Part shown: positions 7,366 to 17,013 of the stretch, piece by piece
How positions within the stretch are numbered: position 1 is the first letter of the stretch
Layout: every line of letters starts with the position of its first letter
Assembly (NCBI GenBank): GCA_002385665.1
Contig: DGDX01000058.1
Coordinates: forward strand, 1-23,567
DNA: 23,567 bases
Reading direction: 5' to 3'
Source: Firmicutes bacterium UBA3941
GTDB lineage: Bacteria > Bacillota > Clostridia > Caldicoprobacterales > UBA3941
Translations under genes and position numbers: made by a program
Notes under the pieces: model-generated
Databases searched by the model: none
Told to the model about the DNA's origin: nothing
Seen by the model: the letters and a program-made list of their open reading frames with translations, nothing else

Positions 7366-8109
7366 ATGGCTGGACATTCGAAATGGGCCAATATTAAGAA
7401 TAAAAAAGGAAAGACGGATGCCGAGAGAGGCAAGATCTTTACTAAAATAGGGAGGCAGATAGCAGTTGCAGTTAAAGAAGGGGGAAGTGACCCCGATACC
7501 AATCCCAGGTTAAGGGACGCAATTGCATCCGCTAGAGCGGCGAATATGCCAAATGATAATATCATCAGAAGCATAAAAAGAGCCTCGGGAGAACTGGGAA
7601 ATGTGACTTATGAAGAGGTTACTTACGAAGGTTACGGCCCTAACGGGGTAGCAATTATCGTACAGGCACTGACAGATAATCGGAATAGGACCGCAGGTGA
7701 AATGAGATATGTCTTTGACCGAAGTGGAGGTAGCCTGGGGGCCACGGGTTGTGTATCCTGGATGTTTGATAGAAAGGGACTTATAGTCATAGAGGATACA
7801 CAAGAAGTGAATGAAGACGATTTGATGATGTGTGCTCTTGAGGCTGGAGCAGAGGACATTGAACTTGAAGATGGTGTTTTTGAAATCTTGACGGATCCCT
7901 CCGATTTTACCGTTGTCAGAGAGGAGCTGGAAGGAAGCGGTTATACCATAGCGTCTTCTGAAGTGATCATGATTCCACAGAATTATGTTGAGTTGGTTGG
8001 AGAGGATTACGACAAAGCTTTATCAGTATTCGAAAAATTGGAAGATCATGATGATGTACAAAACGTATATCACAATTTAAAATTGCATGACGAAGAGAGC
8101 GAAGAGTAG
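7366..8109 (+). CDS. yebC: YebC/PmpR (TACO1) family protein
   Basis: A 247-residue member of a near-universal family, of normal length. The N-terminal hallmark MAGHSKWANIK, the following FTKIGRQIAVAVKEGG and the NDNIIRSIKRA helix are typical, as is GYGPNGVAIIV opening the second domain. The family was long annotated as a transcriptional regulator; more recent work links members to translation, relieving ribosome stalling at proline-rich stretches. The SD is a G-run (7354-7358) 7 nt before the ATG. It sits alone between a strong promoter and bofC, as often seen near ruvCAB in Clostridia. The identification is certain, the molecular role less so. Confidence 0.95.
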   Translation: MAGHSKWANIKNKKGKTDAERGKIFTKIGRQIAVAVKEGGSDPDTNPRLRDAIASARAANMPNDNIIRSIKRASGELGNVTYEEVTYEGYGPNGVAIIVQALTDNRNRTAGEMRYVFDRSGGSLGATGCVSWMFDRKGLIVIEDTQEVNEDDLMMCALEAGAEDIELEDGVFEILTDPSDFTVVREELEGSGYTIASSEVIMIPQNYVELVGEDYDKALSVFEKLEDHDDVQNVYHNLKLHDEESEE

Positions 8110-8189
8110 AAATAACCGGGGATACCGTCCTGTTTTATCTACCTGTGTCATTGAATGCAATCCGGATCATCGATGTAGCCAGGGATAGG

Positions 8190-8195
8190 TATAAT
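8190..8195 (+). promoter_or_regulatory. Candidate -10 element for bofC
   Basis: A perfect TATAAT, with a start predicted near 8202, just before the inverted repeat at 8210. No convincing -35 (sigma-A) or sigma-F/G element lies at the right distance, so the sigma factor is open. Confidence 0.35.
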
Positions 8196-8208
8196 ATAGT
8201 ACAAAATG

Positions 8209-8253
8209 GAAACACTATAACCAAATATTAATCCGGAGTGGTTATAGTGTTTA
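8209..8253 (+). promoter_or_regulatory. 14-bp inverted repeat enclosing the bofC ribosome binding site and start codon
   Basis: AAACACTATAACCA (8210-8223) and TGGTTATAGTGTTT (8239-8252) are perfectly complementary around a 15-nt loop. The loop holds the SD core CCGGAG (8233-8238) and the right arm contains the GTG start at 8247-8249. In RNA, the start codon would be paired and the SD displayed in the loop, a layout suited to translational control. As DNA it could equally be an operator just downstream of the -10. The repeat itself is directly visible; its role is inferred. Confidence 0.7.
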
Positions 8254-8861
8254 GTAAAAGCGGTAAAAAGGGTTATTTGGTTTTTGTGCTAGTTTTAGCA
8301 GCCCTGATGGGCGGAGGCTATTTTTTAGGTACATTGATTGGAAATCGGGTTCTGGATGATAGTATTGGGAAAAAAGAGGAGGAACCTGGATACCAAGTTA
8401 TTCGTTCAGTGGACGGGGATAATCTGGACACGCCGGACCATGAGGTGCCGCCTATAGAGGTCATTACCAAGGATACACAGCTGGTATTTGAAAAGAGATA
8501 TATAAGTTGCGGACACAAACGGGTAGAAGAGAGACAGGCAAGGGATAATGAAATAGGCTTGAGCTTACAAAGCATAGCACTAAGATTTCCTGAATGGAGC
8601 ATCGCCGATTATACAACCGAGAGGATTGTATTTACAAAAGAAGTAAATGACTTCTGTCCGGGTCACTTTGTTCTAAAGGATAGAGATGGGGTAGTGGTCA
8701 TATATATGCCCTCCGAAGCAGGAGACGAATATAAGAGCGTTGAGGAAACTCAGATATCTACTGATGCGCTCCCCCCGGATGTGCAAAGTGAAATCCGAAA
8801 AGGCTTAATTTTGGATACCCTGGAGGATGTCGAGCACTTTATGGAAAATCTGGAAAGTTAA
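8247..8861 (+). CDS. bofC: BofC C-terminal domain protein (sporulation, bypass-of-forespore C family)
   Basis: A 204-residue membrane-anchored protein. After a short KSGKKG N-terminus come a single transmembrane helix (about 10-32), an acidic linker (37-75) and an extracytoplasmic domain. The C-terminal half, with VVVIYMP, a LPPDVQSEIRKGL helix and a final acidic helix, fits the BofC C-terminal domain. In Bacillus, BofC lies in the forespore intermembrane space and restrains the SpoIVB protease in the sigma-K checkpoint. Two Cys/His motifs, CGH (88-90) and CPGH (137-140), may form a disulfide or metal site. GTG 8247 is chosen because the SD CCGGAG lies 8 nt upstream; GTG 8238 overlaps that SD. 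The family call is good, but function may differ from Bacillus. Confidence 0.82.
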   Translation: MFSKSGKKGYLVFVLVLAALMGGGYFLGTLIGNRVLDDSIGKKEEEPGYQVIRSVDGDNLDTPDHEVPPIEVITKDTQLVFEKRYISCGHKRVEERQARDNEIGLSLQSIALRFPEWSIADYTTERIVFTKEVNDFCPGHFVLKDRDGVVVIYMPSEAGDEYKSVEETQISTDALPPDVQSEIRKGLILDTLEDVEHFMENLES

Positions 8862-8878
8862 ATTTCCTATACTATTTT

Positions 8879-8912
8879 ACCCCCTTAGCCATTTTTGTAA
8901 GGGGGTTTTCTA
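8879..8912 (+). terminator. Rho-independent terminator after bofC
   Basis: ACCCCCTTA (8879-8887) pairs with TAAGGGGGT (8898-8906) around a 10-nt loop, ending in TTTTC. It closes the yebC-bofC region ahead of proB. Confidence 0.9.
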
Positions 8913-8973
8913 TTGCCATTTATGAATGAAAAGGGTAGAATACAATCAACGACCTAATAGGGGTGAAGGTAAG

Positions 8974-9795
8974 GTGACTGAACTTAGAAGAAAAATTACT
9001 GGTGCAAAAACTATCGTAGTAAAAGTCGGTACATCGACTATTACCCATGCAAACGGGAGCATGGATTACCACCTTATGGAAAAGCTGGTGAGGGTATTAT
9101 CCGATCTACGATGTGACGGAAGAAATATCATATTGGTCACATCGGGTGCCATAGGAGTCGGACGTTTTCGCATGGGTATGTCCGAAAAACCGAATTCACT
9201 ACCACAAAAGCAAGCCTTGGCAGCTATTGGACAGGTTAGTTTAATGCATATGTATTCTAAATTTTTTAGTGAATACGATCAAATTGCGGCTCAAGTACTA
9301 ATAACCCGCGATGTTGTGGATGATACTCTAAAAAAGAAAAACACTTATAATACATTTTGTACTCTCTTGGATTATGGGGTTATACCAATTGTCAATGAAA
9401 ATGATACTGTTGCTACTGAAGAGATAGAACCCTATTTTGGGGATAATGATACTTTATCGGCTGTTGTTGCTGAACTAATAAATGCTGATCTTTTGATTTT
9501 GCTATCAGATATAGAGGGTCTATATGACAAGAACCCAAAATATCACCAAGATGCTCATCTAATTCCCTTGGTTTATAATGTATATAACCAAGCTATTGAT
9601 GGAATAGGGGATACCGATAATAATCTCGGCACCGGAGGGATGAAGACAAAGATAGAGGCTGCTAAGGTGTGTTATAGGGCAGGCATACCGATGATAATCA
9701 CCAATGGGGATGACCCTGATCACATATATGAGATATTGGAAGGCAGAGATGTAGGCACTCTCTTCGTGCCCTGCACGGATCATGTCCATGTTTAA
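8974..9795 (+). CDS. proB: Glutamate 5-kinase, without PUA domain
   Basis: Catalyses ATP-dependent phosphorylation of glutamate to glutamyl 5-phosphate, the first step of proline synthesis. The amino-acid-kinase fold is clear: VVKVGTSTI (about residues 15-23), LVTSGAIGVG (54-63), PIVNENDTV (138-146), FGDNDTLSA (155-163), LLSDIEGLYD (176-185) and TGGMKTKIEAA (220-230). At 273 residues it ends after the kinase domain and lacks the C-terminal RNA-binding-like PUA domain of E. coli ProB, a common short form. GTG 8974 is chosen: AGGGGTG (8959-8965) sits 8 nt upstream and the protein starts normally. The longer ATG at 8926 has no SD. proA follows 34 nt later. No T-box precedes the gene. Confidence 0.93.
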   Translation: MTELRRKITGAKTIVVKVGTSTITHANGSMDYHLMEKLVRVLSDLRCDGRNIILVTSGAIGVGRFRMGMSEKPNSLPQKQALAAIGQVSLMHMYSKFFSEYDQIAAQVLITRDVVDDTLKKKNTYNTFCTLLDYGVIPIVNENDTVATEEIEPYFGDNDTLSAVVAELINADLLILLSDIEGLYDKNPKYHQDAHLIPLVYNVYNQAIDGIGDTDNNLGTGGMKTKIEAAKVCYRAGIPMIITNGDDPDHIYEILEGRDVGTLFVPCTDHVHV

Positions 9796-9829
9796 ATGTC
9801 AGTCTGGAAAAGAAAGGGGCGAATAACAA

Positions 9830-11074
9830 GTGGAAGTACTGAATAAGGCTAGGTTAGCCAAGGATGCCAGTAGAAAACTGGGAATCCTGTCATCGGTTCA
9901 AAAGGATAAAGCCCTGGAAATGATGGCCAAAGCCCTGGAGGACAATATACCCGACTTAATAGCTGAGAATAAACTGGATGTTAGCATGGCCATCAAAAAT
10001 GGCCGCCATAAGGCCTTGATAGATCGCTTGATCTTAAACGAGGAAAGAATCAAGGGGATGGCTGAGGGCTTAAGGGTGATTAGAGGGTTACCTGATCCGG
10101 TGGGTGAGGTAATTACCCAATGGAAAAGGCCCAACGGTATGACCATAGGCCAACAGAGAGTCCCTCTGGGGGTAGTTGCTATAATATATGAATCCAGACC
10201 CAATGTCACGGCGGATGCTATTGGTTTATGTATCAAGACTGGCAACGCGGTTGTCTTAAGGGGAAGCTCTGAGGCTATCCATTCCAATAGGGCTATTGTA
10301 AAAGTAATGGCAAGGGCAGCCTATGAGGCGGGTATCCCTGAAGGTGCTATTGGACTCATTGAAGACATACGAAGGGAAAGCGTGGGGGAATTGGTGAGGT
10401 TAAACGGATTAATAGACGTTGTTGTACCCAGGGGAGGCGCAGGGCTCATAAAGGCTGTAACCGAAAGCGCTACTGTACCTGTAATAGAAACGGGAGTAGG
10501 AAACTGCCATGTCTATATAGATAGCGAATGCGATCTTGATATGGCGGTGGATATCACAGTTAACGCTAAAGTCCAAAGGCCGGGCGTATGCAATGCTGCA
10601 GAGACCCTATTAATCCATAAAGATGTGGCTAAGGTTGTTTTGCCTAGGATCGTAGACAAGCTCAAGGAATATGGCGTGGAGATACGGGGATGTCAACTGT
10701 CACTGGATATTGTACCCGGAATATCACCCGCCAGTATTGAGGATTGGGATACTGAGTATCTAGACTATATCCTTGCTATCAAAGTGGTGGATAGCGTTGA
10801 TGATGCCATAGATCATATTAACAAACATGGCAGTGGCCACTCTGAGGCTATTATAACCTCTAATTACTTTAATGCAGAGAAGTTCTTGGAACAAGTTGAT
10901 GCTGCTGCAGTATATGTTAACGTATCCACCAGATTTACCGATGGTTTCGAGTTTGGGTTTGGTGCGGAATTAGGGATTAGCACACAGAAGCTACATGCCC
11001 GGGGACCGATGGGATTGAAGGAACTGACTACAACCAAATATATAATAAGGGGAAATGGTCAGGTAAGAGGGTAA
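9830..11074 (+). CDS. proA: Gamma-glutamyl phosphate reductase (glutamate-5-semialdehyde dehydrogenase)
   Basis: Reduces glutamyl 5-phosphate with NADPH to glutamate 5-semialdehyde, the second step of proline synthesis, in the cytoplasm and probably channelled from ProB. At 414 residues it has normal length. It is an aldehyde-dehydrogenase-fold protein with catalytic Cys254 in RPGVCNAAETLL, and the family segments VPLGVVAIIYESRPNVTAD (about 111-129), VVLRGSSEA and, near the C-terminus, RFTDGFEFGFGAELGIST. The GTG start has AAAGGGGCG (9813-9821) upstream. No terminator is evident after it, and ruvC follows 78 nt later, perhaps with its own promoter (a TATAAT at 11092-11097 without a good -35). 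Confidence 0.96.
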   Translation: MEVLNKARLAKDASRKLGILSSVQKDKALEMMAKALEDNIPDLIAENKLDVSMAIKNGRHKALIDRLILNEERIKGMAEGLRVIRGLPDPVGEVITQWKRPNGMTIGQQRVPLGVVAIIYESRPNVTADAIGLCIKTGNAVVLRGSSEAIHSNRAIVKVMARAAYEAGIPEGAIGLIEDIRRESVGELVRLNGLIDVVVPRGGAGLIKAVTESATVPVIETGVGNCHVYIDSECDLDMAVDITVNAKVQRPGVCNAAETLLIHKDVAKVVLPRIVDKLKEYGVEIRGCQLSLDIVPGISPASIEDWDTEYLDYILAIKVVDSVDDAIDHINKHGSGHSEAIITSNYFNAEKFLEQVDAAAVYVNVSTRFTDGFEFGFGAELGISTQKLHARGPMGLKELTTTKYIIRGNGQVRG

Positions 11075-11152
11075 TTATATTCTTTCAACTATATAATAAA
11101 GTAGGATACGGATATGTGTGATTAGAATAAAATATTAGGATGTGAAATTTAC

Positions 11153-11656
11153 ATGGTGATTCTAGGGATCGATCCGGGTATGGCAATCACAGGTTATGGG
11201 GTTATAGAAAGCGGCAATAATACATTGAAGGTTATAGATTATGGAGTGATTACCACCCCTTCCACTTTGGAAACACCTAAAAGGTTGGTGACCATATACG
11301 AGGGGGTGCATGATCTCATCGCTCGCTATGAGCCGGCTGAGGTGGCAATAGAAGAGTTGTTTTTCAATAAGAACGTAAAGACAGCTCTAACGGTAGGTCA
11401 CGCCAGGGGAGTGGCGGTACTGGCAGCGGCAAAGACCGGGTTGGATCTCTATGAATATACACCCCTCCAGGTTAAGCAATCCGTAGTTGGATATGGGAGA
11501 GCGGAAAAATCGCAAGTACAGCAAATGGTAAAGCTATTATTAAAACTTGAGGATATACCAAAACCAGACGATGCGGCGGATGCCCTTGCTGTAGCCATAT
11601 GTCACAGCCATTGTGCCAATATGGGCAGGAGATTCGGCGGGAGGGTATTCTTCTAA
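11153..11656 (+). CDS. ruvC: Crossover junction endodeoxyribonuclease RuvC
   Basis: A Holliday-junction resolvase acting with the RuvAB branch-migration motor. The protein has 167 residues, the normal length, with an RNase H-like fold. The four acidic catalytic residues are all visible: Asp7 (GIDPG), Glu67 (AIEEL), Asp140 and Asp143 (DDAADALA). [16 protein letters not shown] is the usual DNA-binding segment. An SD-like AGGATGTG (11138-11145) precedes the ATG; GTG at 11156 is a near alternative. Its presence beside ruvAB is a clostridial rather than a Bacillus arrangement. A 102-nt gap follows before ruvA. I see no LexA box upstream. Confidence 0.97.
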   Translation: MVILGIDPGMAITGYGVIESGNNTLKVIDYGVITTPSTLETPKRLVTIYEGVHDLIARYEPAEVAIEELFFNKNVKTALTVGHARGVAVLAAAKTGLDLYEYTPLQVKQSVVGYGRAEKSQVQQMVKLLLKLEDIPKPDDAADALAVAICHSHCANMGRRFGGRVFF

Positions 11657-11758
11657 TTGTTGTATGATAAGTTATATTATGATAACATCCTGGCTTGGAC
11701 AAGGCCTACCCTGATATGGGGTAATTATAACATGGGATGGCCATGAAAGGAGCGTCGA

Positions 11759-12355
11759 ATGTTTGCATATATAAAAGGAACTCTGGAAGAAATACACCCC
11801 CAAAAAGTGGTGTTAGAGGTTGGTGGTATCGGATATGAAATAATGGTTCCCGAATCCATTATACCTAAGCTTCCAGAGATAGGAAGCCAACTAAAATTAT
11901 ATACTTATTTTAATGTACGGGAGGATATACAGGAGCTATACGGTTTTAACAATAGGGAGGAGAAGTCCATTTTTGAAAAGCTGATTACGGTATCGGGGAT
12001 TGGACCTAAGGTATCTATGGCTATATTATCGGTTTTAACTCCGACGCAGTTGGCTTTGGCTATCGTTACCGATGATATAAAAACCCTATGTACTGCACCT
12101 GGTGTTGGTAAGAAGACTGCCCAAAGAATAGTGTTGGAACTTAGGGAAAAAATCAATAAAGAAGCATTGATTGGACAGGAAAACCTAGATTCAGTAGATG
12201 CTACTTTGGATAGCCAAAATGAAGTTATAGAAGCCCTTATGGCCTTGGGCTACCAGCACCAAGAAGCTAGACAAGCTTTCAATGCCATTGAAAACAAGGA
12301 CCAGGATGTCTCCACGCTGATCAGGTTATCCCTAAAGTTGCTGGATAGGCGTTAA
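11759..12355 (+). CDS. ruvA: Holliday junction branch migration protein RuvA
   Basis: RuvA tetramers bind four-way junctions and load the RuvB motor. The protein has 198 residues, the usual length. An N-terminal OB fold (MFAYIKGTLEEI to about residue 62, with GGIGYEI) is followed by helix-hairpin-helix motifs VSGIGPKVSMAIL (about 77-89) and APGVGKKTAQRIVLEL (about 112-127). A linker of variable sequence then leads to the C-terminal RuvB-binding domain with EALMALGYQHQEARQA. A strong SD, GAAAGGAGCG (11745-11754), precedes the ATG. It forms an operon with ruvB, 44 nt downstream, with a separate SD for ruvB in the gap. Confidence 0.97.
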   Translation: MFAYIKGTLEEIHPQKVVLEVGGIGYEIMVPESIIPKLPEIGSQLKLYTYFNVREDIQELYGFNNREEKSIFEKLITVSGIGPKVSMAILSVLTPTQLALAIVTDDIKTLCTAPGVGKKTAQRIVLELREKINKEALIGQENLDSVDATLDSQNEVIEALMALGYQHQEARQAFNAIENKDQDVSTLIRLSLKLLDRR

Positions 12356-12399
12356 GTATAAATTTATTAGGATGGGTATAAGGGGGAGATGAGTCATAA

Positions 12400-13416
12400 A
12401 TGAATGAAGATCGTATAATTACGCCTACCATGGTGGAAACGGATAGGGAGATTGAGCAAAGCTTAAGGCCGAGAACTATAGACGAATATATCGGTCAGGA
12501 GAAGCTAAAGGAAAAACTGGAAATTTTCATTAAAGCTGCAAAGCAACGGTATGAAGCTTTGGATCATGTATTGCTATATGGACCGCCGGGGCTGGGTAAG
12601 ACGACTTTGGCCGGCATAATCGCCAATGAGTTGGGAACTGGAATAAGAATTACTTCAGGACCTACCATTGAAAAACCAGGGGATTTGGCCGCAATCCTAA
12701 CAAATTTAGGCGAGATGGACGTACTGTTCATTGACGAGATCCATCGCTTAAACAGGACTGTAGAGGAGATTCTATATCCGGCTATGGAGGATTTTGCCTT
12801 GGACATTATTATCGGGAAGGGTCCCAGTGCCAGATCCATTAGACTTGATTTGCCAAGATTTACCCTTATAGGTGCTACTACTCGTGCGGGTATGCTAACC
12901 TCACCCTTAAGGGACAGATTTGGCATTATAAACCGGATGGAATTATATAATCAAGATGAACTAAAACTCATTGTAACCAGGTCTGCAGGAATATTGGGTA
13001 TAGCCATTGAAGAGGATGGAGCCATAGAAATAGCCAAGCGTTCCAGGGGAACTCCAAGGGTAGCTAATCGTCTCTTAAAACGTGTCAGAGACTATGCACA
13101 GATCAAGGCAGATGGTATAATCACCTACGAAGTAGCCTGCGAGGCATTGGACCTGTTTGAAGTGGACTCCATTGGATTGGATGAGGTAGACCGGAAAATC
13201 TTGCTTACCATGATAGAGAAGTTCGCCGGTGGACCTGTGGGTTTGGACACCCTGGCCGCCTCAACAGGGGAAGAAACTATTACCATTGAGGATGTGTATG
13301 AGCCATACCTATTACAACTGGGCTTTATAGCCAGAACCCCTAGAGGTAGGATCGTTACGCCCTTAGGATATAAGCATATGGGATTTCCCTATGAGGAGCA
13401 GACCACGCTAATATAA
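12400..13416 (+). CDS. ruvB: Holliday junction branch migration ATPase RuvB
   Basis: An AAA+ hexameric motor that drives branch migration with RuvA. The protein has 338 residues, normal for the family. Walker A GPPGLGKT (61-68), Walker B LFIDEIH (109-115), sensor 1 GATTRAG (about 159-165) and the arginine-finger segment SPLRDRFG are present. The C-terminal winged-helix domain includes [12 protein letters not shown] and TPRGR. The SD is an AGGGGGAGATGAG stretch (12381-12393). queA follows after 42 nt on the same strand, so ruvAB-queA-tgt are probably co-transcribed, as in many Firmicutes. Confidence 0.98.
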   Translation: MNEDRIITPTMVETDREIEQSLRPRTIDEYIGQEKLKEKLEIFIKAAKQRYEALDHVLLYGPPGLGKTTLAGIIANELGTGIRITSGPTIEKPGDLAAILTNLGEMDVLFIDEIHRLNRTVEEILYPAMEDFALDIIIGKGPSARSIRLDLPRFTLIGATTRAGMLTSPLRDRFGIINRMELYNQDELKLIVTRSAGILGIAIEEDGAIEIAKRSRGTPRVANRLLKRVRDYAQIKADGIITYEVACEALDLFEVDSIGLDEVDRKILLTMIEKFAGGPVGLDTLAASTGEETITIEDVYEPYLLQLGFIARTPRGRIVTPLGYKHMGFPYEEQTTLI

Positions 13417-13458
13417 ACTTATAAGAGCATAATAAACTAAATTAAAAGGAGTAGGAAC

Positions 13459-14484
13459 TTGAAGGTATCTGACTTTGATTATTATCTCCCTGAGGAATTG
13501 ATCGCCCAGCATCCTTTACCCATAAGGGACCATTCTAGGTTGCTGGTTTATCATAGGGGAGATAAAAAAATTGAAAATCGGATGTTTACAGATATTAAGG
13601 AGTATCTTAAACCTGGGGACTGTCTGGTAATAAATGATACAAGGGTTATACCTGCCAGATTGTATGGTATACGTGAGGATACAGGTAGCAGGCTTGAGAT
13701 ATTATTACTAGAAAGAAATAGCCATAATCGTTGGCAGGCCTTGGTCAAACCTGGCAAAAAGGCCAAAATTGGTTCTGATTTATCCTTTGGGAATGGTCTA
13801 TTGAGGGCTCGGGTCATTGATATTATAGAGGACGGTTCCCGGATTTTGGAGTTCCAATATCAGGGGATTTTTGAGGAAATATTGGATGAGATAGGGGTTA
13901 TGCCTCTGCCACCCTATATTCATGAAAGACTCGATGATAGGGAAAGATATCAAACGGTCTATAATAAATATGCCGGATCGTCTGCGGCACCCACTGCAGG
14001 TTTGCATTTTACCAATGAACTCCTGGATGATATTGAGAACGATGGGGTAAAAATTGCAAGAATAACCCTACATGTTGGATTAGGGACCTTCAGACCAGTA
14101 AAGGTAGATGATATTAACCAGCATAAGATGCACTTTGAAACCTATTCCGTGTCAGAAGAAACAGCCAAGCTAATCAACCAATGCCGGGATAAGGGAGGTA
14201 AGATCATAGCGGTAGGCACTACCTCCGCCCGAACCTTGGAAACCGTTGCTGACGAAAAGGGCATCATACACCATGGATCAGGCAAGACAGATATTTTTAT
14301 CTATCCAGGATATAAATTTAAGGGTATTGATGGTCTTATTACAAATTTTCATTTACCAAAGTCTACTCTTATTATGCTGGTAGCGGCTTTAATTGGTAAA
14401 GATGAAGTCTTGGATGTATATAAAAAAGCGGTTGAGGCTAGGTATAGATTTTTTAGCTTCGGTGATGCGATGCTAATCTTATAA
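13459..14484 (+). CDS. queA: S-adenosylmethionine:tRNA ribosyltransferase-isomerase QueA
   Basis: Transfers the ribosyl moiety of SAM to preQ1 at tRNA wobble position 34, giving epoxyqueuosine. The protein has 341 residues, the normal length. Family landmarks are [14 protein letters not shown] at the N-terminus, [14 protein letters not shown] (about 53-66), [13 protein letters not shown] (about 149-161), the [11 protein letters not shown] segment (about 175-185), [12 protein letters not shown] and, near the end, [11 protein letters not shown]. The start is TTG with a strong SD AAAAGGAG (13444-13451). An in-frame ATG start with a better SD is not available. tgt follows 81 nt later. The enzyme acts after Tgt in the pathway despite its upstream gene position. 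Confidence 0.97.
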   Translation: MKVSDFDYYLPEELIAQHPLPIRDHSRLLVYHRGDKKIENRMFTDIKEYLKPGDCLVINDTRVIPARLYGIREDTGSRLEILLLERNSHNRWQALVKPGKKAKIGSDLSFGNGLLRARVIDIIEDGSRILEFQYQGIFEEILDEIGVMPLPPYIHERLDDRERYQTVYNKYAGSSAAPTAGLHFTNELLDDIENDGVKIARITLHVGLGTFRPVKVDDINQHKMHFETYSVSEETAKLINQCRDKGGKIIAVGTTSARTLETVADEKGIIHHGSGKTDIFIYPGYKFKGIDGLITNFHLPKSTLIMLVAALIGKDEVLDVYKKAVEARYRFFSFGDAMLIL

Positions 14485-14508
14485 CTTTTAAGAAGACCTG
14501 CTAATTAA

Positions 14509-15684
<1,176 letters not shown>

Positions 15685-15699
15685 CAATAGATAATATTA

Positions 15700-15743
15700 A
15701 AGGTTGATGTAGGAGATCTCTTGGCACTCTGCCAATAAACCTT
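15700..15743 (+). repeat. Nested inverted repeats after tgt
   Basis: TTGGCA (15721-15726) and TGCCAA (15730-15735) flank CTC. Outside them AAGGTT (15700-15705) pairs with AACCTT (15738-15743). No T-run follows, so it is not a standard terminator, though it may end or process the tgt transcript. Confidence 0.4.
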
Positions 15744-15758
15744 CATCATAATTAAGGC

Positions 15759-15788
15759 TTTACTACATTCAGGATAATAATGTATAAT
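15759..15788 (+). promoter_or_regulatory. Candidate promoter for yajC
   Basis: TTTACT (15759-15764), 18 nt, TATAAT (15783-15788). The -10 is perfect and the -35 matches four of six bases. The start would be near 15795, giving a leader of about 70 nt. Confidence 0.5.
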
Positions 15789-15863
15789 CTATAAATGGAC
15801 TAGTTACATATCTATGGATATGATGATTAGGAGTAATAAGCTATATGAAAGGAAGGGATAAGG

Positions 15864-16175
15864 ATGTTATTAACTGCCGGGGCTGCTCAACCAGAAGGTC
15901 TAGCTGGTATCTTAATGAGTATGTTGCCCATAATTTTGCTAATAGTTGTTTTCTATTTTATGATTATACGCCCGCAAAGGAAACGAGAAAAGGAAAATAG
16001 AGAGATGTTAGCTTCATTGGCCGTTGGCGACAATGTCACCACCATTGGAGGTATCTGTGGTAAAATTACCTCTTTAAGGGAGGATATAGTAATTATAGAG
16101 GTGGGTGTTGATAAAGTTAAGTTGGTATTTGAACGCTGGGCCATTAGAAGTGTGGATAAAATAACTGCTGATTAG
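15864..16175 (+). CDS. yajC: Sec translocon accessory protein YajC
   Basis: A 103-residue single-span membrane protein that associates with SecDF and SecYEG in protein export. A short N-terminus rich in Ala and Gly precedes one transmembrane helix (about 20-36) containing LLIVVFYFMIIRPQRKR, the family signature. The cytoplasmic domain has the usual VGDNVTTIGGICGKI. The SD GGAAGGGATAAGG lies just before the ATG. It follows tgt as in most bacteria and ends at a strong terminator 3 nt after its stop, so it is separable from the downstream yrzE-like gene and secDF. Confidence 0.95.
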   Translation: MLLTAGAAQPEGLAGILMSMLPIILLIVVFYFMIIRPQRKREKENREMLASLAVGDNVTTIGGICGKITSLREDIVIIEVGVDKVKLVFERWAIRSVDKITAD

Positions 16176-16178
16176 TAG

Positions 16179-16211
16179 AAAGCTCGTTCTATAAAAGGAA
16201 CGGGCTTTTTC
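16179..16211 (+). terminator. Rho-independent terminator after yajC
   Basis: AAAGCTCGTTC (16179-16189) pairs with GAACGGGCTTT (16198-16208), one T-G wobble, with an 8-nt loop and a T5 run that overlaps the stem end. Confidence 0.9.
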
Positions 16212-16351
16212 AATTCGTCCATGCTTGATTTAGTAATCATTGTAATGGGAATATATAGGATGTGGGCAGCATAACTTAAATTAGAGGGTTTTTAATATCA
16301 GCTCGGAAATGATAAATCACTCATTACAATTATTTTAAGGGGATGGATTGA

Positions 16352-16759
16352 ATGAAAAAGATGCGTAAGGCTCATAACAAACAACGGCCTGAACACTTAG
16401 GTAATGATATTATCGCAATACTAAAGAGCTCGATTATTGCTATTATTATCACTTTAGTCTGTTTTGCAATCTTTGCTATAATTATAAAAGTAGCTGATTT
16501 GCAGGAAACGATAATTGCACCCGTGGTCCAAGTAATCCGGACCTTGAGTATCGCTTTTGGTGGAATGCTGGCGGCCAAATCCAGTAAAAAAGTTGGATGG
16601 CTAAAAGGTGGTATAACAGGTGTTGTCTATGTTTTATTTGCTTTTATGATAAGTTCGCTGTTTGGTGGGTCTATTCTTATGGGCTCTATAATATTTTCTG
16701 ATATTCTTTTAGGTGTTATTGCCGGCGCAGTCGGTGGCATTATCGGGGTTAATGTCTAG
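16352..16759 (+). CDS. yrzE: TIGR04086 / YrzE family membrane protein
   Basis: A 135-residue membrane protein of unknown function. A basic N-terminus of about 20 residues is followed by about four hydrophobic helices (roughly 22-45, 55-76, 82-106, 112-133), the last very rich in Gly and Ala (GVIAGAVGGIIG). Its size, topology and position between yajC and secDF match the Firmicutes YrzE/TIGR04086 family, which I infer without a search. The SD AAGGGGATGG (16336-16345) is strong. It is flanked by terminators, so it may be a single-gene transcript. Nothing in the sequence suggests an enzymatic role. Confidence 0.75.
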   Translation: MKKMRKAHNKQRPEHLGNDIIAILKSSIIAIIITLVCFAIFAIIIKVADLQETIIAPVVQVIRTLSIAFGGMLAAKSSKKVGWLKGGITGVVYVLFAFMISSLFGGSILMGSIIFSDILLGVIAGAVGGIIGVNV

Positions 16760-16880
16760 TTAAGTATTAAGAAAATGACTCTGTCTAAAAATGTGCATCT
16801 TTTGTATGAACCCCTCATCCATAGGACAAGGATCATCAGCTAGCAATGGGCAGTTCCGTAAAATTCGTTTTTATCTAATA

Positions 16881-16920
16881 GGTAAAGAGGATAAATATTA
16901 CCTCTTTATCTTTCTTTTTG
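16881..16920 (+). terminator. Terminator after the yrzE-like gene
   Basis: GGTAAAGAGG (16881-16890) pairs with CCTCTTTATC (16901-16910), one G-T wobble, around a 10-nt loop, followed by TTTCTTTTTG. It lies about 120 nt after the stop, so the yrzE-like transcript would have a long 3' UTR. Nothing else is recognised in 16760-16978. Confidence 0.75.
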
Positions 16921-16978
16921 GAACAATAAAAATCGAGACATATGCATCCCAAAATATTCCATAAAAATGAAGGTACTA

Positions 16979-17007
16979 TTGACGGGAGTCTCTTTAAGTA
17001 ATATAAT
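16979..17007 (+). promoter_or_regulatory. Strong sigma-A promoter of secDF
   Basis: TTGACG (16979-16984), a 17-nt spacer, and TATAAT (17002-17007): 11 of 12 consensus bases at optimal spacing. The start would be near 17014. Confidence 0.8.
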
Positions 17008-17013
17008 TGTTTG

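Noticed and set aside
8907..8973. T-box or other amino-acid riboswitch before proBA
   Set aside because: The gap after the terminator is too short (about 60 nt) and lacks the T-box sequence.
11657..11758. Possible LexA/SOS box before ruvA
   Set aside because: No GAAC-N4-GTTC type palindrome is present here or before ruvC.
15722..15735. TGGCAC resembling a sigma-54 -24 element upstream of yajC
   Set aside because: The required TTGC-type -12 element is not at the right spacing; TGGCAC is part of the TTGGCA/TGCCAA palindrome.
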